The position numbers and the translations under genes were made by a program. Source: Sphingomonas bacterium (GTDB taxonomy: Bacteria > Pseudomonadota > Alphaproteobacteria > Sphingomonadales > Sphingomonadaceae). Taken from it: a stretch of DNA of 63,059 bases. Positions within the stretch are counted from its first letter, which is position 1. The number at the start of each line of letters is the position of its first letter. Location: contig NZ_CAHJWJ010000020.1 in NCBI RefSeq assembly GCF_903642285.1, positions 1 to 63,059 of the forward strand, in the 5' to 3' direction. Positions 17,063 through 24,500 of this stretch are shown piece by piece. Below the pieces are notes generated by a model. The model ran no database searches. It worked only from the letters and a program-made list of their open reading frames with translations, and was not told the origin of the DNA.

Positions 17063-17604
17063 GCCGGCAACCCCGTCAGGCACTGCGCCCGCTCGCGCTG
17101 CCGGCGTGCCGCGAGGCCAGCGACCGCGACGACCTGGCCGCCGATCCGCGCCTTATCCCACGGCAGGAACAGGTCGCATCCGCCGCGCCAGTCGCCGCGG
17201 TTGAAGTGGATCGCCGCACCCGAGTGGCAGAAGCCTGAGATGCCGATGTTATGCGCGAGGCGGGTCGAGGCCGCCCACTGGTAAGGCCGGACGCGCAAAC
17301 CGGGGACGCAGGCCGCGACGCCCAGCTGCTCGCGCCGGACGTCGGTCGCCAGCAGCGCGTCGCACTGGGCGTCCGTGCGCATCGTGCCGACCTTGGCCGA
17401 CCGGTCCGCGTGGCCATAGCAATAGGTCGGTACCTTCGCGATATCGAGATAGGTCCGGTTCGCCTTGCCTTCGTCGGGCTTTATGCCGCTCGTCGCCAGC
17501 GAAAGCACGAGCGCGCCGATCGCCGCGAGCCTTATTGCCCCGCCAATAGCCGGCGCGCGCGACGATGCGGCCGCGCCCGGTCGGGGCGGCTGTTCGATTG
17601 CCAT
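17059..17604 (-). CDS. GH24 phage lysozyme with signal-anchor
   Basis: A 181-residue endolysin cutting the peptidoglycan glycan backbone. The T4-lysozyme catalytic triad spacing is exact: Glu45, eight residues, Asp54, five residues, Thr60. Upstream, residues 20-40 form a glycine/alanine-rich hydrophobic stretch (IGGAIRLAAIGALVLSLATS) typical of a signal-arrest-release anchor. Start ATG 17604 follows GGAGAACATCG. Flanked by the holin and spanin-like genes. Confidence 0.9.
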   Translation of the reverse strand: MAIEQPPRPGAAASSRAPAIGGAIRLAAIGALVLSLATSGIKPDEGKANRTYLDIAKVPTYCYGHADRSAKVGTMRTDAQCDALLATDVRREQLGVAACVPGLRVRPYQWAASTRLAHNIGISGFCHSGAAIHFNRGDWRGGCDLFLPWDKARIGGQVVAVAGLAARRQRERAQCLTGLPA

Positions 17605-17618
17605 CGATGTTCTCCTTT

Positions 17619-18089
17619 TCAGGCGGGTGTGATCAGCGGCAGGACGGCTGTCACTGCGACCTGCGCGCCGGCCTGCGCACCCTTTTCCGCTGCGATCTCC
17701 CCGCGCTGGCGAGTCCGCATTTCTTCGATATGCTGGACGGCTTGGTTGACCTTCTCTGGCGCGGTCTTGAGCAGCAGCAACAGCGCATCCAGGCATTGGT
17801 CACTATTATTGACCCGGTGGCGCATGATCTTCATCTCGGCCTCGTGCCGAGCCCGCTCGGCCTCGCGTAGCGCGGCTTGCGCGGTCGCATCGGCTTCCAG
17901 CTTGCGGACGCGCTCCATGAGATCGTCCCGCAATTTGCCCTCCGCGTTCTGCTCGAGCTCGCGCATTTTCGGCCGCTGCTTGATCCACGCCACCAGCGCA
18001 CCGCCGACGAGCAGGTTGAGCAGGCCGACCCCGACGGTGGTCCACGACCAGCCGCCCTGCGCGGCGATGTGAAGCGGGTTAGCCGTCAT
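17619..18089 (-). CDS. Spanin-like inner-membrane coiled-coil protein
   Basis: A 156-residue protein starting MTANPLHIAAQGGWSW. One N-terminal transmembrane segment (TTVGVGLLNLLVGGALVAW) is followed by a long charged helix (about residues 40-110, rich in Glu, Lys, Arg and Ala) and a hydrophobic C-terminus. This is the topology of i-spanins (Rz-like) that connect inner and outer membranes at the last step of lysis. No separate o-spanin is evident. It overlaps the preceding gene by 11 bases. Confidence 0.6.
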   Translation of the reverse strand: MTANPLHIAAQGGWSWTTVGVGLLNLLVGGALVAWIKQRPKMRELEQNAEGKLRDDLMERVRKLEADATAQAALREAERARHEAEMKIMRHRVNNSDQCLDALLLLLKTAPEKVNQAVQHIEEMRTRQRGEIAAEKGAQAGAQVAVTAVLPLITPA

Positions 18090-18357
18090 GGCGCTGGTAC
18101 CAGATCGAGAACCCGGCCAGCACCAGAGCGAGGATCGCGGCGCTCGCATGGGACAGCGCCGGGTTCACGCGAAACAGGAAAGACTCGCGGTTGACCGCCA
18201 ATAGCCCCGCCACCGCCCAGATCGCGTCCAGCGAACGGCCCTTTCCGCAAATCACACGCCAGGCCGCCGGGATCATGCATAGGATGCACAGCCCCCACAT
18301 CCACGGATCGACGGTCCGCCACGTCGCATCATCGACCAGCATGGCGAGCGCGGTCAC
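18079..18357 (-). CDS. Small phage membrane protein
   Basis: A 92-residue protein starting at GTG 18357, which overlaps the stop of the upstream gene (GTGA). It has hydrophobic segments around WMWGLCILCMIPAAWRVI, AIWAVAGLLAV and SAAILALVLAGFSIWY, giving about three spans. It sits between the tail-spike gene and the spanin-like gene, so a lysis or superinfection role is possible. No family recognised. Confidence 0.6.
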   Translation of the reverse strand: MTALAMLVDDATWRTVDPWMWGLCILCMIPAAWRVICGKGRSLDAIWAVAGLLAVNRESFLFRVNPALSHASAAILALVLAGFSIWYQRHDG

Positions 18358-19925
18358 GATGCCATTCCCAGCACCCCCGCGAGAAGCAGCGCCAGTCGGC
18401 GCCACCCGAAACGATTGGGGTGCAGGCCGTCCATGTAGAAGTTCCCCTGGTTGATCGCCTTATTCGTCGCTCCGCCAACGCTCGCTGGGCCAGGGAACGC
18501 AACCTCCAGCGTCATGTCCCAGTCGAGCGCCATCGAGTCCGCGACCAGCACGCCATTGCGCGCAGCGGCTTCGCGGACCGCATTGGCCTTGCGCGCCAAG
18601 TCTGCCGGCGTGCCCCATGAGGCATCGGCAGAGCGCTGCTGCGGGGCATCCGTGAAGAACACCAGTAGCGGCAGCGTCACCGCGTCGATCTTGGCGTTCT
18701 TCTGATCCTCGGTCTCGCTACCCGTAAGGCCGGCGCGTGCGCGGACATTGCGATAGTGCGCCTGTATCTTGCGCATCTGGTGGTCGACAGCCTGGATGAA
18801 GCTGGTGCCGGCATAGTCGGCGGTGATATCGGTCGGCGTGACTACCGCCTCGCCGCCGATGCCATTTACGCTGGCCGCCGAGAAGGTGCCGACTGTCCCG
18901 GCGGCACCGCTGTCATTGCCGCCCGGCAGGACGGTGATGAGCTCAGGCGTCGGCGTGAACGCGAAGATCGCACCCAGTTCGGCGTCGCTGGCGTTCTGCG
19001 CCACCGTATGACCCGAGAAGCCGCCGGTGTGGACATTGCAGCCCAGCGCCGCCGCCATCTCGTCGGCGTTGAAGGTGTAATCGGTCGACGAGCGGCTATC
19101 GCCGTGCATGTAGACCCAGTCCGAGGGCACCAGGAACGGTGCTTTGGCGGCGGGCGCGGTGTAGCTGAAGAAGGATTGTCCCGCTTTCGGCTTGCAGAGC
19201 TGCATCGTCGTTGCGGCGTCCGGGACGGCGACCTGCCCGCTGAGTCTCGAGCCGGGAACACCCGACAGGTAGCTGCCGTCGGCAGCGTAGAAGCTGACCG
19301 GATTCATGTTCGCCGCGCCGCTCGGTAGGCTGAAGCGGACGATGCGTGGTGTCGTGACCGCCAGTTTGGGGCTGTTCAGCCAATTCACGTCGGCGTTGGC
19401 CGAAGTGCCGTCGTTGGCTATGTAGCCCTTGGTCGTGGCGAGCCCGGCTAAGTTTCCTGCGTAATCCTCGGGGGTCAGGGTCGTGGCCGGAGGATTTATG
19501 CGAATGATCGGCGCGGTGGCCGTTCCGTAGCAAATGTGCATCGAGGCGGAGTTGGGTGGCGGCGTCACTGTATCGGCGACGACACCATGAGTGGCCGACG
19601 ATACGCCCGATATAAAAGTGCCGTCCTGTGCATAGAACGAAAGCACGTTCATTCCCGGATCGGCGAAGAGGTTGGAATAGCTGATCGTCACGCCCGCGCC
19701 GAGCGCAAGAGTCGCGGGGGAGTGCAGCCACACCGTGTCGATGTTACCCGTGGTGCCGTCGGTGGCGACATAGCCGGGGGCGGTCGCCGCGCCGGCGATG
19801 TTGCCGAGCGCCGCCCCGAGCGCTTGAGCTGCAGCCGTCGTGACGAGCGTGCGATCGTCGCCGGTGAGGCCAGGACCGCGCAGGCCAGGCACGCTCGCGC
19901 TGATTAGCTGATTGGCGAGGGTCAT
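18354..19925 (-). CDS. SGNH-hydrolase-type tail spike or fibre
   Basis: A 523-residue protein with an N-terminal repetitive beta-type region containing two similar segments that start at GYVATDGTTGNIDTVWLHSP and GYIANDGTSANADVNWLNSP. A C-terminal SGNH hydrolase follows, with block I YMHGDSRSS, block III PGGNDSG and block V DGLHPNRFG, so the Ser-Asp-His machinery looks complete. Such domains de-esterify surface polysaccharides. It is last in the tail module, the usual place for receptor-binding proteins. Deacetylation of host exopolysaccharide is inference. Confidence 0.78.
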   Translation of the reverse strand: MTLANQLISASVPGLRGPGLTGDDRTLVTTAAAQALGAALGNIAGAATAPGYVATDGTTGNIDTVWLHSPATLALGAGVTISYSNLFADPGMNVLSFYAQDGTFISGVSSATHGVVADTVTPPPNSASMHICYGTATAPIIRINPPATTLTPEDYAGNLAGLATTKGYIANDGTSANADVNWLNSPKLAVTTPRIVRFSLPSGAANMNPVSFYAADGSYLSGVPGSRLSGQVAVPDAATTMQLCKPKAGQSFFSYTAPAAKAPFLVPSDWVYMHGDSRSSTDYTFNADEMAAALGCNVHTGGFSGHTVAQNASDAELGAIFAFTPTPELITVLPGGNDSGAAGTVGTFSAASVNGIGGEAVVTPTDITADYAGTSFIQAVDHQMRKIQAHYRNVRARAGLTGSETEDQKNAKIDAVTLPLLVFFTDAPQQRSADASWGTPADLARKANAVREAAARNGVLVADSMALDWDMTLEVAFPGPASVGGATNKAINQGNFYMDGLHPNRFGWRRLALLLAGVLGMAS

Positions 19926-20344
19926 ACGAGGGTCACTCCCGGCGAGAGATTGAAGGAGCCGCTCGACAGGATCTCGGAGATCCCGTCGGCGTAGGTGATG
20001 CGGATGTCGAAAACTAAGGTGAGTGGGTCGCCTGCCTCGGGCGGGGGCGGCATGTTCGCCCAGGTGCCAGCGGCCGGATCGGCAGGATCGCCGGGATCGA
20101 CGCGCGGCGACAGCGTCAGCAATCGAACCTCGTCAGGGCCGCCAGGCGTGCCGCTGGCCAGCGTATCCGTGAAAGGAACGGGATTAAGCGTCAGCAGCGC
20201 ATCGCCTGGCGCGCCGCCGTAGAGGCGCAGTTGCATCGCGATGTGGCCCCCGGTCAGCGGTAGTTGGGCTCCCGTGTAGATGAAGACGAGCGGGGGTGCC
20301 CATGTCGCGTTGCGCGACGCGGTGAGCGTCTGGAATACTGGCAT
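19922..20344 (-). CDS. Phage tail-tip accessory protein, hypothetical
   Basis: A 140-residue protein starting MPVFQTLTASRNATWAPPLV, predicted all-beta with a proline-rich middle (DPGDPADPAAGTWANMPPPP). It lies between the large tail-tip protein and the SGNH spike and overlaps the spike start by ATGA. A baseplate or receptor-binding adaptor (BppU-like) role is plausible by position only. Confidence 0.6.
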   Translation of the reverse strand: MPVFQTLTASRNATWAPPLVFIYTGAQLPLTGGHIAMQLRLYGGAPGDALLTLNPVPFTDTLASGTPGGPDEVRLLTLSPRVDPGDPADPAAGTWANMPPPPEAGDPLTLVFDIRITYADGISEILSSGSFNLSPGVTLV

Positions 20345-20367
20345 GGCGTGCTCCGGTTAGGGGCGTG

Positions 20368-22326
20368 TCAGGAGGACGGCGCGCCGTCCTTCGTCTTTAG
20401 CTGATCGCGGATGTCGTCGATCTGCGACTGGAGGTCGGCAGCATCCACACTGGTGGCGACGCCTCCGATCGCGCCGGAGGTGACCGGCTGGAGGACCAGT
20501 CGGTTGCCGGTAACGCCGCGCACGCGGTAGCTCACCGCGGCCTCGTACTGAGCGCCGGGCGGCACGGTGATGACGGCGCTGGTCGTGCTGGGCTGCATCA
20601 CGCCTGCCGCGATCCACGTCTCGGTGCCGACGACCCGATATTCGAAAATCACCGCCTCGGCCGAGCTGTTGCCTACCGCTCCCGTCAGGATCAGCGACGG
20701 GATCGCGTCGGTGCCGGCGGAGAGCGTCCAGTCGGCCGCGTCGGGCGCGGTGACGGCGGTGCTGTAGGCCAGCGCGACGATCGGCGGTGCCTGCCCCGTC
20801 TGGCCGAGCGCGTAGCCGTGCTTCGCGTCCGTCTCGCCGCGCGCGGTATAGGTGACGACGCCCGATTGCGCCTCGATCGCGCGGCCGGTGATCATAACCT
20901 TGATCGAAAAACCGTCTTCGGGGCTGAACGTGACGCAATCACCGACCTTGTAGTTCAGCCACCACGGCTTGAGCGGGATCGATCCCGGCCCGGCCTCGCG
21001 CGCATCGCAGATGTCGTAGGCGGCGAGCTGTGCGACCTGGTTGACGTCCTGGACGAGCGGATAGGCTATCTCTTTCGTTCGCTCGTCGCCATCGAGCGCG
21101 ACATAGGCCGCAACCGAAACTTCGGACGCCGACACCATTTCCCAATCATGTTCTTCCGACCGGTACTGCGGGATGATCCCGTTGATCCGCGCGCGGCGCG
21201 GCTGGGTCGCGCTGAAGGTGCATTTGCCGACGATATCCGACCGCGTGATCGTCGCGAGGCTCACGCGTGGCGCGCGATTGATCGCGGTGATGACCCCGCC
21301 GATCAGCGCCGGCTGCGCGCCGCCCGCCTGCAGCATCGACTTCAGACTATTCCAGAGCGTGTCCGGGCGGGTGACGACTTGACCCCCGAGCGTCCATCCC
21401 CGCGCATCGTTGAGATTGGCACCCTCCACGAAGCTGGCGACGTCGACCGCGGTGACTGCTCCACCCGGGACGGGATTGCCCGCACCGATGCCGGCCACGC
21501 GAACCCCGTTCTGATAGCGACCCATCGCCCAGGTCAGCCCATGCAGGTGCGGGTTCTCCGACCAGACATAGGTTGCCTCGTCGAACGCCCGGCATGGCCC
21601 GTTCCCACCGGGATACGTGCTGTCCAGGCGGGGGTCGTATACCTTTACCCAATGGCCGATCCAGCCGGGGGCCGGCTCGGTCGTCAGGCCATTCGTCGTT
21701 CGGGTGTCGTATTTGAACGTCAGGAAGGTCGCAGCGAGGCCCGACAGCTTGTGCTGAGCGGTCCAGCCTGGCGCGGCCCCGACACGGGGCTGCATGGCTG
21801 CGACCTCGGGGCATTGGCCAGCCTGCCAGCTCTGCCATATCTGCCCCGAATAGGTCCCGTTCGCGTTGCCGTTGTTCGCGCCATCGGCGTCGAACGTCAC
21901 CGTCGTCTTGTTCATGAACGTAGTGTCGAGTGACTGGATCGGGCCGAGCGACAGCACCGTCACGAAATTCTCATAGGTGTTTTCGCCGCCCGATCCACGA
22001 CGATACACAATGTTCCCGCCTACCAGCGTCCGCCCCATCGCATAGGGGATGCCGGCATAGGGGTCGGGCTTCCATTTGATCTGGTTTCCGCCCTGACTGG
22101 GCTTCGGCAGAATCAAACTCGCGATACCCGCAATGTCGTACAGGGCCGCGCCAGCAATTAAACCCGTAAATGCCGTAGCCGCCACACCACTTAGGCCGAT
22201 CGCGCCGGCCACGCCGCCAAGCGCGCCCAAGGTCGCGCCTAGGGAGAAGTCCAGCGCAAGGCCCAAACCGGTGAAGGCCAGCGCCGCAGCGCCCACGACG
22301 ATCGCGGCAATCTTGAGCACCTTCAC
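20368..22326 (-). CDS. Large phage tail-tip (central fibre/host-specificity) protein
   Basis: A 652-residue protein starting at GTG 22326, overlapping the upstream stop (GTGA). Residues 1-75 are hydrophobic and glycine/alanine-rich, as at the start of lambda-type tail-tip proteins. The body has baseplate-hub-like segments (KWKPDPYAGIPYAMGRTLVG, MNKTTVTFDADGAN). Near residues 540-620 is a fibronectin type III-like stretch (WTLSAGTDAIPSLILTGAVG). It probably closes the tail tube and anchors the fibres. Confidence 0.75.
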   Translation of the reverse strand: MKVLKIAAIVVGAAALAFTGLGLALDFSLGATLGALGGVAGAIGLSGVAATAFTGLIAGAALYDIAGIASLILPKPSQGGNQIKWKPDPYAGIPYAMGRTLVGGNIVYRRGSGGENTYENFVTVLSLGPIQSLDTTFMNKTTVTFDADGANNGNANGTYSGQIWQSWQAGQCPEVAAMQPRVGAAPGWTAQHKLSGLAATFLTFKYDTRTTNGLTTEPAPGWIGHWVKVYDPRLDSTYPGGNGPCRAFDEATYVWSENPHLHGLTWAMGRYQNGVRVAGIGAGNPVPGGAVTAVDVASFVEGANLNDARGWTLGGQVVTRPDTLWNSLKSMLQAGGAQPALIGGVITAINRAPRVSLATITRSDIVGKCTFSATQPRRARINGIIPQYRSEEHDWEMVSASEVSVAAYVALDGDERTKEIAYPLVQDVNQVAQLAAYDICDAREAGPGSIPLKPWWLNYKVGDCVTFSPEDGFSIKVMITGRAIEAQSGVVTYTARGETDAKHGYALGQTGQAPPIVALAYSTAVTAPDAADWTLSAGTDAIPSLILTGAVGNSSAEAVIFEYRVVGTETWIAAGVMQPSTTSAVITVPPGAQYEAAVSYRVRGVTGNRLVLQPVTSGAIGGVATSVDAADLQSQIDDIRDQLKTKDGAPSS

Positions 22327-22772
22327 CGGGGATTCGCCCGCCAGGCCGCCACCATCTGGAGCGGCTGCATGACGACGACGCCGTCAGCATAGTCGTCATG
22401 CCATCCAGCCACACGTCCGTTGCCCATCGCGACGACCAGCGCGCCGAGATCGTGCTCGGCCGGCATCAGGATCACGTCGCCGACGATCGTCGCCGCGGGC
22501 GTGATGCGGGCGAGGCCCATCGCGTCGAGCGCATCGCCGATCGTCGCGTGCCCAGCCTCACGCAATGCCTTCAGCGCCGAGTTGACGCTGCGATACGATC
22601 CCTTGGGTGGCAGCTTCACCTTGTAGCCAAGCAACCGAAGATGGGCGGCGACCATCCGCACGCAATCGCTTTCGCCGAGACGCATGGGACGCTTTGACCA
22701 AAGGTCGAGCGTGCGCTGTGCGGCATCGCGCCTGACGACGAGCGCGTGCGGTTCGCCCTCAGGTTCGACCAT
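22323..22772 (-). CDS. Tail-associated NlpC/P60-like peptidase (DUF6950 type)
   Basis: A 149-residue protein starting MVEPEGEPHALVVRR. The motif GESDCVRMVAAHL holds the likely catalytic cysteine, and DVILMPAEHDLGALVVAMG with GWHDDYADGVV resembles the following core of NlpC/P60-like tail peptidases. It follows the distal tail gene (14-base overlap) and precedes the tail-tip protein, the standard siphophage order. It probably opens the peptidoglycan locally during DNA entry. Confidence 0.7.
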   Translation of the reverse strand: MVEPEGEPHALVVRRDAAQRTLDLWSKRPMRLGESDCVRMVAAHLRLLGYKVKLPPKGSYRSVNSALKALREAGHATIGDALDAMGLARITPAATIVGDVILMPAEHDLGALVVAMGNGRVAGWHDDYADGVVVMQPLQMVAAWRANPR

Positions 22773-23400
22773 TGGTGCTGTTCCCGTAGGTGGGGATGTT
22801 CGTGCGCGTCTCGATCGCCGTCGTGTCGAGCTTCTGGCCCCACGGGACCCACGTCTCGACATCGGTCACGAAGGCCATGCCCAGCTCGCCCGGCCAGACC
22901 TTCTGGTGGAACGCGTCCGATAGTCGGCGACCTTCCTCCGTCGTGAACAGTCGCTCCGCTACGCTGGTCACCTTGTAATCGATCCGGCGATCGTTCGCGT
23001 CCCAGTTGACGGTTGGCACGTCCAGTTCGCCGGTGAACAGCACGTAGGGCGCACTGACCGCAGTACCTGCCGCAATGTCGATGCAGCCCATTGCGATCGT
23101 GACCGCCGAGCCTTGCACCGACGGGTCGAGCAGCTGCGCGAGCGCAGTGTTGCCGGCCGGAATCAGGCCAAGCGTGACCGCCGGTGCCTGGTCGCCCATC
23201 GTATCGGCGAGACCCTTGATCGTGTCGAGCACGCCATAGGTGGGGTCCCGACCGACGAAGAGACGGTTGCCAACCATGAGTTGGCCTGCGCCGTCCAATA
23301 GCAATAAGTCGTAGCCGGGCAGAGCAATTTCGACCGATCCGAACAGCAGGGGACGATCGCCGCGAAGCGCAGCGGCGAGGGCTGGTGGCAGTTCGGACAC
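22759..23400 (-). CDS. Phage distal-tail/tail-tip protein, hypothetical
   Basis: A 213-residue, beta-rich protein (ALPGYDLLLLDGAGQLMVGN, YVLFTGELDVPTVNWDANDR, DYKVTSVAERLF). It precedes the NlpC-like peptidase in the tail-tip cluster, as a BR0599/DUF2163-like protein would, but I cannot assign the family with certainty. Role in baseplate assembly inferred from order. Confidence 0.6.
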   Translation of the reverse strand: MSELPPALAAALRGDRPLLFGSVEIALPGYDLLLLDGAGQLMVGNRLFVGRDPTYGVLDTIKGLADTMGDQAPAVTLGLIPAGNTALAQLLDPSVQGSAVTIAMGCIDIAAGTAVSAPYVLFTGELDVPTVNWDANDRRIDYKVTSVAERLFTTEEGRRLSDAFHQKVWPGELGMAFVTDVETWVPWGQKLDTTAIETRTNIPTYGNSTNGRT

Positions 23401-23403
23401 TGG

Positions 23404-23889
23404 TTAGGCCGGAACGACGCCCGCGAATGCGAAGGCGCACCCGGTGATGAACGCGGCCAGCGCGGCGAACGCGGCGAAGATGCCGATGATCTCGCTACGA
23501 TCGCCCGCCCGATGCGGTGATTTGAAGTCGTGCGTCTCGGGGACGTCATGCGCCCGCTGTTGGGCGTTCCATGCCTGAAATTGGCTCGACTGATAGTAGA
23601 GCCCCTGGGCGAAGAACGCTGCGAAATTCGCCAACAGTGTGCAGCACATGCCAGCGGCGAACAGGACGAAGGAATCCCATAGGGTCTGCGTGTGAACATG
23701 CAGGGATGCCTTGCTGCCAATCAGTGTGAACAGCGCGACGAGGGCGCCGCCGTTAATGAGCATCAGGCTCTGAAGTGCACGATCGACGAGCGCGAGCTGC
23801 CGCTGCTGAAACTGGGCAGCTTCGGCGGTGAGGGCTTCATAGTCGAGCCGGGCGATCGCGCGGGCAGCGTCATTTGCATCGGCCATCAT
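23404..23889 (-). CDS. Membrane protein inserted in the tail module
   Basis: A 161-residue protein with an N-terminal charged helix, two spans around LQSLMLINGGALVALFTLIG and SFVLFAAGMCCTLLANFAAF, and a third near IIGIFAAFAALAAFITGCAF. It overlaps its upstream neighbour by ATGA and ends three bases before the next tail gene, so it is co-transcribed with late genes. A membrane protein is not expected in virion tail genes; superinfection exclusion or lysis timing are possible. Family unknown. Confidence 0.6.
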   Translation of the reverse strand: MMADANDAARAIARLDYEALTAEAAQFQQRQLALVDRALQSLMLINGGALVALFTLIGSKASLHVHTQTLWDSFVLFAAGMCCTLLANFAAFFAQGLYYQSSQFQAWNAQQRAHDVPETHDFKSPHRAGDRSEIIGIFAAFAALAAFITGCAFAFAGVVPA

Positions 23890-24500
23890 TCATCCTCCGA
23901 TATGGTGATCGTGCCGAAGTCGCTCCATGGCGCTGTCTGGCGCGACCATTTGGGCGGCTGACCCGACAGGCTACCTTGGATCATCGGCCGCGCGAACTCG
24001 CACACATCGCCATCGGCCGGGATGATACGGAGCATCGGGAAGATGGCCAGCGTGAGTGTTCCGTCGACCGACAGGCCCTGCGTCGCAACGAAGTGCAGAT
24101 AGCGCCGGCCGCCATGGACGATGCTGAAGGCCTGCCCGATCTTCGCCGCGTAGCCGGTAGTGAAGCCTCGGATTGCCAGCAGCGAACCGGATTGCCCGGC
24201 CCCAGCCACCACCGGCGCGCCGGGCGCTCCTACCTTGAACCCATCCTGCCCGAACGGCAGCAGAGCGCCGTAGAGCTTCGCCAGCCGTAGCAGCGCCGCC
24301 CACTGTCGCCCGAGCGGCTCAGTCGGCATGGTCGGGATCGTGAACTCCAGCGCGTGGCGCGTGCCGAGCCGCATTAGGGTCTGCACCGCGCCGCCGTTAA
24401 CCGGGGACAGCGGACCGCCCCAGTCGAGCATGGTAACACCGTCGGTCTGCAGGCCGGGGTTGCTCGGTAGCAAGATCGGTCCGGCGATGGGATCGGTCAT
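23886..24500 (-). CDS. Phage minor tail protein, hypothetical
   Basis: A 204-residue protein starting MTDPIAGPILLPSNPGLQTD. It is beta-rich with a conserved-looking middle (TRHALEFTIPTMPTEPLGRQ) and an internal SLLAIRGFTTGYAAKIGQAF segment. It directly follows the tape-measure gene (ATGA overlap), where distal tail proteins are encoded. Function inferred from position. Confidence 0.6.
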   Translation of the reverse strand: MTDPIAGPILLPSNPGLQTDGVTMLDWGGPLSPVNGGAVQTLMRLGTRHALEFTIPTMPTEPLGRQWAALLRLAKLYGALLPFGQDGFKVGAPGAPVVAGAGQSGSLLAIRGFTTGYAAKIGQAFSIVHGGRRYLHFVATQGLSVDGTLTLAIFPMLRIIPADGDVCEFARPMIQGSLSGQPPKWSRQTAPWSDFGTITISEDE

